Assembly: GCA_040902225.1 (NCBI GenBank)
Contig: JBBDXT010000007.1
Location: 565,088 to 629,087 of the forward strand
Length of the DNA: 64,000 nt
Direction: 5' to 3'
DNA from: Chloroflexota bacterium
GTDB taxonomy: Bacteria > Chloroflexota > Limnocylindria > QHBO01
A program made the translations under genes and the position numbers. The notes under the pieces were generated by a model, which saw only the letters and a program-made list of their open reading frames with translations, was not told where the DNA came from and made no database searches. Numbering within the stretch: position 1 is the first letter of the stretch; each line of letters begins with the position of its first letter. Shown here one piece after another: positions 16,379 through 25,204 of this stretch.

Positions 16379-17659
16379 ATGAGCCGATCGACCGCATTGG
16401 CCGCCAGCGGCGGCAGGCGTGCCGATCGCATCGCGCAGGTCGCCCAGCGGTTCCTGCGGTTCGTCGCCGATGCGCGGCTTGCCCTCGGGCTGCTCCTCCT
16501 CGCGGGCGCCTGGAATGCCGCGGCCGCTGCGCTCCCCTCTGGCGCGTGGCTCCTCGCCACGCCGCCCTACCTCGTGCTGCTGGGGATGATCCTGTGCGCG
16601 GGCATGGCGAGCGTCGCCGTTCGCCTTCCCGTTGCGTGGCAGGAGTGGCGAAGGCCCGCGCTACTCGCCGAGGGCTCCGACGTGCTGGTGGCGACGGTCC
16701 CGGTCGAGGCCACGCCGGATGATGCGTCCCGCGCAGCATTGGTTGCTGTCGCTCGCGGAGCCGGCTACCGGGTCATGGAGCATGGCCGAGGCGAACGCTG
16801 GTCCCTTGCCGGCACGCGCCGCGGATGGTCGCGGCTGGTCGGCCAGTTCAGCCACCTCGCCCTCGTGCTCATGCTCCTCGGGGCGGCGGGCGGGCGCGCA
16901 TTCAGCACGGAGACGCAATTCAGCCTCCTGCCCGGTGCGCAGGCGTTGCTGGATGCGCCGCGATCGGGATTCACTGACGCAGTTCGCCTCGACCGTTTCG
17001 ACGCGGCCTTCGGTTCGGATGGGCGCCCGCTGAAGCTCGACGCGACCGTGACATTCCTGCGCGGCGGCGAGCCTGCCGGCACGCAGCTGGTGCAGGTGAA
17101 TCGTCCGGGTGAATTCGGCGGCTACCTGGTCCATGGCTGGACGTACGGCCCGGCCGTGCGCGTCCGGGTTGCCACGCTCGGCGGCCAGCCGCTGCTCGAT
17201 GCGCCCGTGCCCCTGGACGCCGTGATCGGCGGCAGGCCATCGGCATTCGCAGAGTTGCCGACCGCGGGACTGACCCTGGGCCTGACGCTGGTCGACGTCG
17301 ATGCGAACGAGCTCGGCGTGACCGCATCCGACGGTAGCGGCGTGGTCGACAGCATTCGGCTGCGGCCAGGCGATGAGCAGCGGCTCGGGACGGTCACGGT
17401 GCGCCTGGTCGGCTTCGACGCGTACCTCACCTTCCTGTCACGCCGGGATCCGGGGATGGGGGTCCTCTTCAGCGGTGCGGCGCTGCTGGTGGCATGCCTG
17501 GCGATCGCCCTCTGGCTGCCTCGACGGCGGATGACGCTGCGGACCGTCGACGGAGGGCTGAAGCTTCTCCTTCGCGGCGAGCGCTTCGACCGGCCGGACG
17601 GCGAGCTCGCGAAGCTCGCCGCGAGGCTGGCGGCCGCGGTCCGACCGGCAGCCGGGTGA
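16379..17659 (+). CDS. resB: ResB-like cytochrome c biogenesis protein
   Basis: This 426-residue protein has a cytoplasmic N terminus, membrane segments near 35-80 and 155-175, a large extracytoplasmic domain and a C-terminal helix (about 360-382). That is the ResB/Ccs1 layout of system II cytochrome c maturation. Recognisable parts are FLRFVADARLALGLLLLAG, the FSHLALVLMLLGAAGG helix with its His, and GGYLVHGWTYGPAVRVRV. ResB works with ResA and ResC in haem delivery; neither partner is in the window, so the function is by family only. ATG 16379 has a good GGAGGA 4 nt upstream, so this gene is leadered. Its stop overlaps the next start by 4 nt (GTGA). Confidence 0.8.
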   Translation: MSRSTALAASGGRRADRIAQVAQRFLRFVADARLALGLLLLAGAWNAAAAALPSGAWLLATPPYLVLLGMILCAGMASVAVRLPVAWQEWRRPALLAEGSDVLVATVPVEATPDDASRAALVAVARGAGYRVMEHGRGERWSLAGTRRGWSRLVGQFSHLALVLMLLGAAGGRAFSTETQFSLLPGAQALLDAPRSGFTDAVRLDRFDAAFGSDGRPLKLDATVTFLRGGEPAGTQLVQVNRPGEFGGYLVHGWTYGPAVRVRVATLGGQPLLDAPVPLDAVIGGRPSAFAELPTAGLTLGLTLVDVDANELGVTASDGSGVVDSIRLRPGDEQRLGTVTVRLVGFDAYLTFLSRRDPGMGVLFSGAALLVACLAIALWLPRRRMTLRTVDGGLKLLLRGERFDRPDGELAKLAARLAAAVRPAAG

Positions 17660-18672
17660 CCAGCCTCCTCGACCTGTGGCGCGCCGTCGACCCGGAGGCG
17701 CGGCTGGTGTCGGGGAGCGTGGAGCGCCTGGGGGACGCAGCGCGTGGCGTGCTTCGCACCCGGACGGCGCCACCGCACCTTCCGCCCGCGCTGGACGGCG
17801 AGCTGCTCATCGTCGACGGGTCACTCATCCTCGGCCGGTCGCTCGACGCCCTGCTGGCGACGCTGCAGGCCGCGGAGCTGCGCCCCGTGGGGCTGGTCCT
17901 GGCCGGCCTCGCCGGAACGCCGCGCCCGGAAGCTGCCGAGAGCTCGATCCCGATCCTGGCGAGCGGCAAGGCCACAGCCGAGCTCACCGATGCCATGGAG
18001 AGCTACCTGCGTGACGAGCCGGGGCACCTGCAGCGGCTGAGCACCGAGCTCCGGCTGGCGGCCGCGGAGGCAGCACTCGCCGACCCCGACCCCGCCGCAC
18101 CCGCGGGTCTCGTTGCGGCACGCATGCGCCGGGGCGTGGCCGTCATCGCCGACGGCGAGCTGCGCGCGCTCCATCCACGGCAGGCAGGCAGGGCGCTGGC
18201 CGCGCGGTTCGCATCCGCACACGCCCGCCTTCTGTCCGGCGGGTCGCGAACCGAGAGCGCGCGGCGCACCCGGGACGGCCTCTGGCTGCTGGAGCGACGC
18301 GTGCGCGCCGGCGCGGCGGCGTGGCTGTTCGACGATCTGCCCTTTGCCCGCGTGGACGAGGTGGCGGCCGATGCGCTGGGGGTGACCCTGAGGGCACTCC
18401 TGCGCCGCCCGGCCGCACCGCTGCCGGCGCCACGTCCGGCCTCACGTCCGACCCGGGCCATCCCCTCCCCTGCGGATGACCGCATCGCGGCGACGCTGCT
18501 GGCGGTGGCCCGCAGCAACGGTCGGATCGCGCCGGCCGCCCGGGCCCTGGGGGTCCACCGCAACACCGTCCTCTACCGGCTGCGAGCGGCGCGCGCCGAG
18601 CAGGGCGTCGATCCCCGCCGGCCGGAGGATGCGCTGCGGATCCTGTCGGAGGCAGACCGCTGGCGAGCCTGA
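17656..18672 (+). CDS. PucR/CdaR-type transcriptional regulator
   Basis: The product is 338 residues from the GTG that overlaps the resB stop. The first 100 or so residues resemble the PucR-type sensory region (LIVDGSLILGRSLDALLATLQAAELRPVGLVLAGL). The C terminus has the HTH_30 DNA-binding fold (LLAVARSNGRIAPAARALGVHRNTVLYRLRAARAEQGVD). PucR/CdaR family members control purine, amino acid or nitrogen catabolism. A perfect 17-bp palindrome begins 8 nt after the stop and lies before glnA, so control of glnA or self-control through it is a reasonable inference. The effector cannot be read from the sequence. Confidence 0.8.
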   Translation: MTSLLDLWRAVDPEARLVSGSVERLGDAARGVLRTRTAPPHLPPALDGELLIVDGSLILGRSLDALLATLQAAELRPVGLVLAGLAGTPRPEAAESSIPILASGKATAELTDAMESYLRDEPGHLQRLSTELRLAAAEAALADPDPAAPAGLVAARMRRGVAVIADGELRALHPRQAGRALAARFASAHARLLSGGSRTESARRTRDGLWLLERRVRAGAAAWLFDDLPFARVDEVAADALGVTLRALLRRPAAPLPAPRPASRPTRAIPSPADDRIAATLLAVARSNGRIAPAARALGVHRNTVLYRLRAARAEQGVDPRRPEDALRILSEADRWRA

Positions 18673-18679
18673 TCAGGCT

Positions 18680-18696
18680 TTGTGCAGACTGCACAA
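18680..18696. promoter_or_regulatory. Perfect 17-bp palindromic operator candidate between pucR-like gene and glnA
   Basis: TTGTGCAG-A-CTGCACAA is a perfect dyad with 8-bp arms and a single central base. It sits about 100 nt before the glnA start, just after the regulator gene. Its symmetry suits a dimeric HTH regulator. Confidence 0.6.
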
Positions 18697-18781
18697 TGAT
18701 TCGCGCCAACCCGGCCTCATCCTCGACTGCCGCAGGCAAGGCGCGGCGGCTAGGCTCGGCGAGAACACCTCCCCTCACCTC

Positions 18782-18787
18782 AAGGAG
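18782..18787 (+). promoter_or_regulatory. Strong ribosome binding site of glnA
   Basis: AAGGAG lies 8 nt before ATG 18796. It contrasts with the many SD-less starts in this window and fits a highly expressed gene. Confidence 0.65.
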
Positions 18788-18795
18788 ACTCGTGG

Positions 18796-20160
18796 ATGGC
18801 CACCAAGCAGCTCGCCGCCGCCCTGAAGCTCGCCGAGGACCGCAACCTGGCCTTTGTCAGCCTGCAGTTCACCGACATCGTGGGTCAGGTGAAATCGGTC
18901 CAGGTGCCGATGCATCAGCTGGAAGAGGCGGTCGAGCATGGGAAGTGGTTCGACGGCAGCAGCATCGAGGGCTTTGCCCGGATCGCCGAGTCCGATATGT
19001 TCCTCGTTCCGGACCTCGACACCTTCGCGGAAATCCCATGGGAGCCCGGCTTCGACCTCGACGGCAAGCCCATTCCCACCGGGGCGGCGCGGGTCATCTG
19101 CGACGTGTTCACTCCACACGGCGAGCCGTTCCCGGGCGACCCGCGCTGGGTCTTGCGTCGGCAGCTCGATAAGGCAAGGAAGCTCGGTTACGTGCTGAAC
19201 ACGGGGCCGGAGCTCGAGTTCTTCCTGCTCAAGCGCAGCGACGAGGCGGTCGAGGCGCTGCCGCATGACGCGGCCGGCTACTTCGACCTCTCGAGCGACC
19301 TCGGGACCGATGTCCGCAAGGAGATGATGAACGACCTCGAGGCGTTCGGGATCAAGGTCGAGACGGCCCATCACGAGGTCGCCACCGGGCAGCACGAGAT
19401 CGACTTCGAGTACGCCGATGCCCTCCGCACCGCCGACAACGCGGTGACCTTCAAGACCACACTCAAGGCGGTCGCCGCGCGCAAGGGGCTGTACGCCACC
19501 TTCATGCCGAAGCCGTTCTTTGGCATCAACGGTTCCGGGATGCACTGCCACCAGAGCCTGTGGGACATCAAGAAGGCCAAGAACGCCTTCGCCGATGCCT
19601 CCGATCCCTACGGGCTCTCACCGATCGCGCGCAGCTACATCGCCGGCACCCTCGAGCACGCGCGGGGCATGATCGCCGTGCTCGCGCCGCTGGTGAACAG
19701 CTACAAGCGCCTCGTCCCCGGCTACGAGGCTCCGGTCTACATCGGCTGGGCGCGCATCAACCGCTCTGCGCTGATCAGGATCCCGCAGATCAGCAAGGGC
19801 CAGCTCAACAGCACCCGGATCGAGCTGCGCTGTCCCGATCCGTCCTCAAACCCCTACCTGGCCTTTGCCTGCATGGTCGCCGCTGGCCTTGACGGAGTCA
19901 CTCGCAAGCTCTCGCCGCCGGATCCGGTCGAGGAGAACCTGTACCACTTCGACGCGGCCAAGCTCGAGAGCCGCAAGATCCGCCAGCTGCCGGGCACGCT
20001 GCGGGAGGCGCTCGACGAGCTCTCCAAGGACGCGGTCATCGCCGACGCCCTAGGCGAGCATGTCTTCGAGCGTTTCGTCGAGGCCAAGACCGAGGAGTGG
20101 GACGAGTACCGAATGCAGGTCAGCAGCTGGGAGGTGGATCGGTACCTGGAGGCCTTCTAG
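18796..20160 (+). CDS. glnA: Glutamine synthetase type I
   Basis: This 454-residue protein is a type I glutamine synthetase, which condenses glutamate, ammonia and ATP to glutamine as a dodecamer. Seen motifs are KWFDGSSIEGFARIAESDM, GPELEFFLL, HHEVATGQHEIDF, the ATP site KPFFGINGSGMHCHQSLW, RINRSALIRIPQ, and the R-E-L-RCPDPSSNPYLAFA segment. The C-terminal NLYHFD has a Tyr (383) where GSI-beta enzymes are adenylylated, but the surrounding residues do not match that consensus and the length is alpha-like, so adenylylation is doubtful. Regulation is more likely transcriptional through the PucR-like regulator encoded upstream. Its stop lies 6 nt from the stop of the convergent sugar transferase gene. 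Confidence 0.95.
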   Translation: MATKQLAAALKLAEDRNLAFVSLQFTDIVGQVKSVQVPMHQLEEAVEHGKWFDGSSIEGFARIAESDMFLVPDLDTFAEIPWEPGFDLDGKPIPTGAARVICDVFTPHGEPFPGDPRWVLRRQLDKARKLGYVLNTGPELEFFLLKRSDEAVEALPHDAAGYFDLSSDLGTDVRKEMMNDLEAFGIKVETAHHEVATGQHEIDFEYADALRTADNAVTFKTTLKAVAARKGLYATFMPKPFFGINGSGMHCHQSLWDIKKAKNAFADASDPYGLSPIARSYIAGTLEHARGMIAVLAPLVNSYKRLVPGYEAPVYIGWARINRSALIRIPQISKGQLNSTRIELRCPDPSSNPYLAFACMVAAGLDGVTRKLSPPDPVEENLYHFDAAKLESRKIRQLPGTLREALDELSKDAVIADALGEHVFERFVEAKTEEWDEYRMQVSSWEVDRYLEAF

Positions 20161-20166
20161 GGACGA

Positions 20167-21576
20167 TCAGCGGCCACGGGCCATCATCACGTTTGGCATG
20201 GTTCTGAGAAGGATGCTCAGGTCGAGCCACAGCGTCCATCGATCGATGTAGCTCAGGTCGAGCTCGACCCATCGGTCGAAGTTCGCCTCATGGCGCGACT
20301 CCACCTGCCACAGGCCGGTGATCCCCGGTTTCATGCTGAGCCGGCGACGGTGCCAGATGTCGTACTCCACCACCTCGGACGGGAGTGGCGGGCGCGGCCC
20401 AACGAGGCTCATCTCGCCCTTGAGCACGTTCCACAGCTGCGGCAGCTCATCAAGGCTCAACTGGCGCAGGCGGCGGCCGAGCGGGCTCATGCGCGGGTCA
20501 TTCGAGGCCTTGAACGCAGCCCCATTGAGCTCGTTCAGGTGGGCCACCTCGTGCAGCCGCGCCTCGGCATCGGGGGCCATGGTACGGAACTTAAGGATCG
20601 TGAAGGGGCGACCGTGCAAGCCGACGCGGGCCTGCGGGAAGATGACCGGTGAGCCATCGCGGGCGCGGATCAGGATGGCGGTGACGACGAGCAGCGGGCT
20701 GAGGATGACGAGCCCGACCGCGGCCCCAACCACGTCGATCAGGCGCTTGATGACCAGGCCGATCTCACGATGGCCGTCATGCACGAGCGACCGCACCAAG
20801 AGGCCCTCGAACTCCTCCTCGCGGGCGTTCCTTACAGTCCCGTCGGAAGGGTCGACCGGGATTCGAACGGTCTTGCCCTCGTCCGCGGCGAGGCTGGCGA
20901 TGGGTTCCAGCAGGCTTGCCGATTCGGGCGCGAGACAGGCGGCGACCTCATCGACGATATTCGTATGCAGGACCTCCTCGATCGCTTCGAGCCCGCCTAA
21001 GATCGGCCGCGTGACCACACGCTGGGTCTCGCCGGGCACCGACAGGTGGCCGATCACACGGAGGCCCAGGCCGGCGCGCGATTCAACGAGGTCGGCAAAG
21101 TCCTGCGCCAGCTTGCCCGTCCCCACCACCAGCATGTAGCGAGCGTTATGACCGCGACGGCGCAGCACGCTGAAGGCAAGGCGCAGGAGGCCCCTGCCTG
21201 CCAGGGTGACGAGCGGCTCGGCTGTGAAGAGCGCCAGCAGGAAGATGCGACTCACATCCTCCTGCTTGAAGACGAACAGAATGGATAGGGTCAGCGCGGC
21301 CACCACGAGGGTGGCACGGCCAATGTCCATCGCTTCGGTGCGGAGCCGCCATCGGGCGCGGAGCCGGTACAGCCCCTGGTACCAGAGCACGACCACCCAG
21401 ATGACTCCGAACCCGATCGCCGCCAGCCGGATGTCGATGCCGAGGCGGCTCCAGATCCCGGTCCAGCTGTCGTTGCCGAACCGGATGAACGAGATGAGCA
21501 GAAGGACGAGGGCAGCCGTGATGCCGTCGCCCAGCATGAGCGCGAGCCTGAGCGCCATGAGGTGTCGTCGGATCAT
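20167..21576 (-). CDS. Polyprenyl glycosylphosphotransferase (WbaP/WcaJ-like initiating sugar transferase)
   Basis: This 469-residue protein has four to five N-terminal membrane helices, a CoA-binding-like (Rossmann) middle domain (VVGTGKLAQDFADLVE), a last helix near 275-300 and the C-terminal bacterial sugar transferase domain. Motifs there are PVIFPQARVGLHGRPFTILKFRTM, SPLGRRLRQLSLDELPQLWNVLKGEMSLVGPRPPLPSEV and KPGITGLWQV. It would transfer hexose-1-phosphate (Glc or Gal type) to undecaprenyl phosphate, opening the glycan region that follows on the other strand. With WecA it gives the window two initiators. The ATG is at 21576; an upstream TAGAGT hexamer (reverse complement of 21640-21645) would give a leader of about 60 nt. 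Confidence 0.9.
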   Translation of the reverse strand: MIRRHLMALRLALMLGDGITAALVLLLISFIRFGNDSWTGIWSRLGIDIRLAAIGFGVIWVVVLWYQGLYRLRARWRLRTEAMDIGRATLVVAALTLSILFVFKQEDVSRIFLLALFTAEPLVTLAGRGLLRLAFSVLRRRGHNARYMLVVGTGKLAQDFADLVESRAGLGLRVIGHLSVPGETQRVVTRPILGGLEAIEEVLHTNIVDEVAACLAPESASLLEPIASLAADEGKTVRIPVDPSDGTVRNAREEEFEGLLVRSLVHDGHREIGLVIKRLIDVVGAAVGLVILSPLLVVTAILIRARDGSPVIFPQARVGLHGRPFTILKFRTMAPDAEARLHEVAHLNELNGAAFKASNDPRMSPLGRRLRQLSLDELPQLWNVLKGEMSLVGPRPPLPSEVVEYDIWHRRRLSMKPGITGLWQVESRHEANFDRWVELDLSYIDRWTLWLDLSILLRTMPNVMMARGR

Positions 21577-22085
21577 CTCGGTCGGACGCGCTCCCTCGGT
21601 ATGTGTCCCACGGGTGCCCGCGACGGGACGTCGCGGACCACTCTACGGGAGTATGGGGCTCCCGATCAACCAGATCCTGCAGCGCCGGACCCCATCGGCG
21701 CGGGTACGGCACGGCAACTGGCGTCGCGGCATAGGGAGGCCGCTACTGCCGCCGGCAGCACGGACGTGACCATTGACTCCCGGCGCAGCTGTGACCAGCA
21801 GCACGTTTGTGCTGATGCCGAATGACGTCGACCCGCTCCAGCGCCACCGCCATTGCCAGGCTGCAGCTGGGGTAATGGGGCGGCCTGGGTCGCCCAGTCT
21901 GGCGGCTGCCATCGCCGCGGCCGTCGCCGCGCTCACGCCTGTCGCGCCGTCGACGTCGCCTCGGCCCTGTGGCGGCCTAGCGCTTACCCGGCGGCTGACC
22001 GACGCTGCTGGACGAGTGCAGTAACGTGATGCCACCCACCGCGCAGTGCGTCACATGCTGCGCCCCGTCACCGGAGGCACGCGCC
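21577..22085. other. 509-bp gap without a supported gene
   Basis: No frame here shows coding character or a recognisable fragment; short open frames on both strands look like high-GC noise. It contains a 7-bp stem (CCGCGAC/GTCGCGG, 21618-21636) in the putative leader of the minus-strand sugar transferase, and a 6-bp stem with loop GTTT at 21799-21814. Each flanking gene needs a promoter in this interval. Confidence 0.5.
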
Positions 22086-22847
22086 ATGACCACTCCGCTC
22101 CAGATCCCATCCTTTGAACCGGCCCCAGCAGCTAGCACCACCCCCAGCCGCCGCGCCCTGCTGGCTGGTGCGCTCGGTGCCCTGGGGGCGATGGCCGCCT
22201 CGGCCATCGGCCGACCCCGAACCGCGCGGGCCGCTGACCCCAATGACGTCCTGCTCGGGGGGCCCAACGCCGCCATTAGCACCACCTCGATCACCAACAG
22301 CTCGAATGGCGATACCGTGTTCTCGGCCACGAGCAGCAGCACGGGAGTTGGGGTTGCGGGAATTAGTACCGGCGGAAACGGGATTTTTGGCCAAAGCGAC
22401 GCGAGCATTGCGATCGTCGGCAACGCCGGGCAGGGGATCGCGGTCTTTGGCAACAGCAACGGGGCCGAGGCTATCTCAGGCCAGACCGATGCCAGCGACC
22501 ATCCGGCGATTCTGGGCCGATCAAGTGCCACCGCCAACAGCACCGGTGTGCAGGGCTTCAGCGGCGATACCCCCCCGCCCCCCAAGGCCAAGACCGGGGT
22601 GTACGGCTACGCGGCCCAGGACGGCTCCAGCAAGGGCGTCTATGGTGAGAGTCCGAATGGCTACGCCGGCTACTTCAGCGGCAAGGTCTACACCACCAAG
22701 TTCTACGAGCTGGCCGAGATCAGCGCGCCGGTCGCGCCGCTCGCCAACCGGGCGCGCCTGTTCGCGCGTGACAACGGCGCCGGCAAGACCCAGCTGTGCG
22801 TGCGCTTCAACACCGGCGCGGTGCAGGTCATCGCCACCCAGCCCTAG
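22086..22847 (+). CDS. Tat-exported protein of short Gly-rich repeats
   Basis: The product is 253 residues from ATG 22086, chosen because GGAGG lies 8 nt upstream; an in-frame ATG at 22026 is less likely. The N terminus has a twin-arginine signal (SRRALLAGALGALGAMAAS) with cleavage near TARAADP. The mature part is built of short degenerate repeats rich in Gly, Ser, Asn and Thr (GVGVAGIS, GNGIFGQS, GIAVFGNS, GVYGY, GVYGES), which suggests a beta-helix or tail-fibre-like stalk. It ends in a compact C-terminal domain (ANRARLFARDNGAGKTQLCVRF). I recognise the repeat style from secreted bacterial proteins but no defined function. Confidence 0.7.
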   Translation: MTTPLQIPSFEPAPAASTTPSRRALLAGALGALGAMAASAIGRPRTARAADPNDVLLGGPNAAISTTSITNSSNGDTVFSATSSSTGVGVAGISTGGNGIFGQSDASIAIVGNAGQGIAVFGNSNGAEAISGQTDASDHPAILGRSSATANSTGVQGFSGDTPPPPKAKTGVYGYAAQDGSSKGVYGESPNGYAGYFSGKVYTTKFYELAEISAPVAPLANRARLFARDNGAGKTQLCVRFNTGAVQVIATQP

Positions 22848-22956
22848 GCCGGGGCCGGCGGCCGGGCGTTCCGCCATCGCCGGGGTCGTTGAGGAGGTGA
22901 ACCCGGCGTCCACGCCCAACGAACCCAGCTGGACTGTGGTGTCGGTGTGGGAATAG

Positions 22957-22962
22957 TAGGCT
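22957..22962 (+). promoter_or_regulatory. -10 hexamer TAGGCT for galE, leaderless arrangement
   Basis: TAGGCT ends 7 nt before ATG 22970. No Shine-Dalgarno sequence is present, as expected for a leaderless mRNA. Confidence 0.5.
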
Positions 22963-22969
22963 GGATAGT

Positions 22970-23989
22970 ATGAACTCCACAGCGTTGCCCCAGATCCTGG
23001 TGACAGGCGGCGAGGGATACATCGGCGTGCATACCGTTCGGGCCCTGGTCCAGCGGGGGTTCGGGGTCGTGGTCCTCGACTGGCTAAACAACGACGGCGT
23101 AGAGCACCTCGGTGTCGAGTTGGTGGTTGGCGACATTGCGGATCCATCCGTGCTGGCCGGACTGTTCGCCGATCGAAAATTCGAGGCGGTCGTTCATCTC
23201 GCCGCGCTGAAGTCCGTGAGCGAATCGTTTGAGCGGCTCGGCGACTACTTCCGCGTCAACTCCGCAGGGACGCTGAACCTGACCGAGGCGGTGGTTGCCG
23301 CCGCCGGTGACCAGCCACCCGCGCCCATTGTGTACTCGTCGACCTGCGCGATCTACGGCGACCCAGACCAGGTGCCAGTCACCGAGCAGTCTGCCGCTCG
23401 TCCGGCAAACCCGTACGCAGCCAGCAAGTTCATGGGCGAGGAGATCCTGCGCTGGTACTCGGGGAAGGGATTGCGATCCATCAGCCTGCGCTACTTCAAC
23501 GCCGCCGGCGCTTCGAGCGACGGATCAATCGGTGAGGGCCCGCGGAACGCGAAGAGCCTCATTCCCCGGGTCATGGACGCTGCGCTCGGCAAGACCGCGG
23601 AGGTCGAGATCTACGGCACCGATTACGCGACGCCCGATGGCACTGCGGTACGTGACTATGTGCACGTTGAGGATCTGGCCGAGGCGCACCTCCTCGCGCT
23701 CGACTATCTGCTGGCGGGTGGGGGCAGCGCGGTCGTGAACCTAGGGAGCGGTCGCGGAACGTCGGTAGCCGAAGTCATCGCCGTCGCCGAGCGGGTCAGC
23801 GGACGGCCGGTTCCGGTGCGTCATGCTCCCCGTCGACCGGGCGATGCCGCGGCCATCTGGGCGGACAATTCGCGTGCAGGCGAGCTCCTCCACTGGTCAC
23901 CGGTCCGAGACCTCGACGAGATCATCATGTCGGCCTGGCATTGGCATTCCCGTCGGGCCGAGCGCCCGGTGGGCGCGAAGCGCGAGTAG
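22970..23989 (+). CDS. galE: UDP-glucose/UDP-GlcNAc 4-epimerase family protein
   Basis: This 339-residue extended short-chain dehydrogenase has the NAD-binding GGEGYIG near the N terminus, a catalytic Ser/Thr in VYSSTCAIYG, the NPYAASK (Tyr-Lys) motif and the GalE-typical LRYFNAAGA plus AVRDYVHVEDLAEAH. It interconverts UDP-glucose and UDP-galactose, or the N-acetyl forms. It heads a run of glycan genes on the plus strand (22970-26159) that continues with three glycosyltransferase-type genes. A GxxGxxG-like start at residue 12 and an ATG next to a -10 hexamer support the start. Confidence 0.9.
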   Translation: MNSTALPQILVTGGEGYIGVHTVRALVQRGFGVVVLDWLNNDGVEHLGVELVVGDIADPSVLAGLFADRKFEAVVHLAALKSVSESFERLGDYFRVNSAGTLNLTEAVVAAAGDQPPAPIVYSSTCAIYGDPDQVPVTEQSAARPANPYAASKFMGEEILRWYSGKGLRSISLRYFNAAGASSDGSIGEGPRNAKSLIPRVMDAALGKTAEVEIYGTDYATPDGTAVRDYVHVEDLAEAHLLALDYLLAGGGSAVVNLGSGRGTSVAEVIAVAERVSGRPVPVRHAPRRPGDAAAIWADNSRAGELLHWSPVRDLDEIIMSAWHWHSRRAERPVGAKRE

Positions 23990-23992
23990 GGG

Positions 23993-25204
23993 ATGTCGAC
24001 TGCTAACGGGATGCACGTAGCTTTCGTCTGCTCCAACGCCACTCACATTCACACGTTTGCCCCGGTCATCGCCAAGCTCAGCGAATCCGGAGTGCATTCC
24101 ACGCTCCTCTCGCTCGAGGAGTACTACGGTGGCGATCTAGGCGCGGTGGCTGCCGCCCACGGAGTCCGGGCAGTGATGGTCCGTCGCAGGTCCGGTCCTC
24201 TCGTGCCGAATGCGTTCTACGCACGCTCTGTTTCGGCCATCTGGCGTGATGTCCTGGTGGCGCGGCGGGACGTCGCCGCGGTCCTCGACGAGATCTCACC
24301 CGCGGCGGTGGTCGTGGGCAACGACTTTGGGCTGATGGAAAAGGTGACGCTCCGGGTCGCGCGACAGCGCGGAGCCCGGCGCGTGCTGGTGCAGGATGGC
24401 CGGTTGACCGCGCGCCGTCCCCGCGAAGACGAGCCGACACGCCGACTGCTCCGGCTCGCCAAATCGGTCCTGTCGCCGGCGCTCCGCCTGCTCGGCCTTC
24501 CCGAGCTCGCGGCATCCGAGTACGGCCAGGGTGACGTCGACGTCATCTGTGTGACCAGTCGCGACTCCCAGTTGCTGCTGAGGCAGAGGGCGCGGAAAGG
24601 CACTCACGTCGTCCTGACCGGGCAGCCGCGATACGCTTCCGCGACACATGGCCGCGGCGCGTCCCCGGGGACCGAGGACAATCTGGTGACCATGTTCACG
24701 ACTCCCTTCGCGGTGGATCGTCTTTCCAAAGAGTCCCAGCACCGGCAGGTGCGACTCGCCGCGGACCTCTCGGAGCGGCTCAGCGCAGCGCGCGTTACTT
24801 TCCTCGTCAAGCCGCACCCGCGAGAGGACGCTGCCGCTTACCGGTCTGCAGGTCTGACGACGGTCGACGAGATGCCCGCAGCCCTCCTGGCCAGGTCATG
24901 GGTCGCGATCGTCGGCATCTCGACGGTCATCGAGGAGGCAGCCCTAGCCGGGGTCCCGCTGATAGTCCCCGGAAGAGTCGTACATGGAAGCCGATTCGAC
25001 CACCAGATGCCGCCGGCAGACATCTATCCATGGTTCGAGAGTTCGGCGGAGGCGTGCGAGCTCCTCGACGGGCTCCGCGATCCGTCAGCCTGGCAGCGCC
25101 TAGCCGAGCGGCAGCGCGCCTCAGTTCTGGGAGAACTAGTGGCGACGGTCCCTCCGGACCTTGCGGCAGCGGCGGTCGCCGCGCAGATCGTGGGTCGCCG
25201 ATGA
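23993..25204 (+). CDS. GT-B-fold glycosyltransferase-like protein, specificity unknown
   Basis: This 403-residue protein starts 3 nt after galE. The N-terminal half begins with a Rossmann-like strand (HVAFVCSNATHIHTFAPVIAKLSE). The C-terminal half has VTFLVKPHPREDAAAY and WVAIVGISTVIEEAALAGVPLIVPG, the pattern by which UDP-GlcNAc 2-epimerase, CDP-glycerol transferase and capsule GT-B enzymes bind a phosphate-bearing donor. I cannot name the substrate. The position between galE and the Alg14/Alg13-like pair, with ATGA overlap to the next gene, makes a role in building the same oligosaccharide likely. Confidence 0.65.
   Translation: MSTANGMHVAFVCSNATHIHTFAPVIAKLSESGVHSTLLSLEEYYGGDLGAVAAAHGVRAVMVRRRSGPLVPNAFYARSVSAIWRDVLVARRDVAAVLDEISPAAVVVGNDFGLMEKVTLRVARQRGARRVLVQDGRLTARRPREDEPTRRLLRLAKSVLSPALRLLGLPELAASEYGQGDVDVICVTSRDSQLLLRQRARKGTHVVLTGQPRYASATHGRGASPGTEDNLVTMFTTPFAVDRLSKESQHRQVRLAADLSERLSAARVTFLVKPHPREDAAAYRSAGLTTVDEMPAALLARSWVAIVGISTVIEEAALAGVPLIVPGRVVHGSRFDHQMPPADIYPWFESSAEACELLDGLRDPSAWQRLAERQRASVLGELVATVPPDLAAAAVAAQIVGRR

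Noticed and set aside
18697..18795. A glutamine riboswitch before glnA
   Set aside because: The leader does not show the conserved glnA-motif core; the palindromic operator is the better signal.
21799..21814. Rho-independent terminator (CAGCAC-GTTT-GTGCTG)
   Set aside because: A perfect stem but short, without a T-tract, and not positioned after any gene end.
21773..22024. Possible 83-aa plus-strand gene in the same gap
   Set aside because: No motif and no start signal; Ala/Pro/Ser-rich as expected from random GC-rich DNA.
21643..22035. Possible 130-aa minus-strand gene in the 509-bp gap
   Set aside because: Biased, low-information sequence with no ribosome site, promoter or family pattern.
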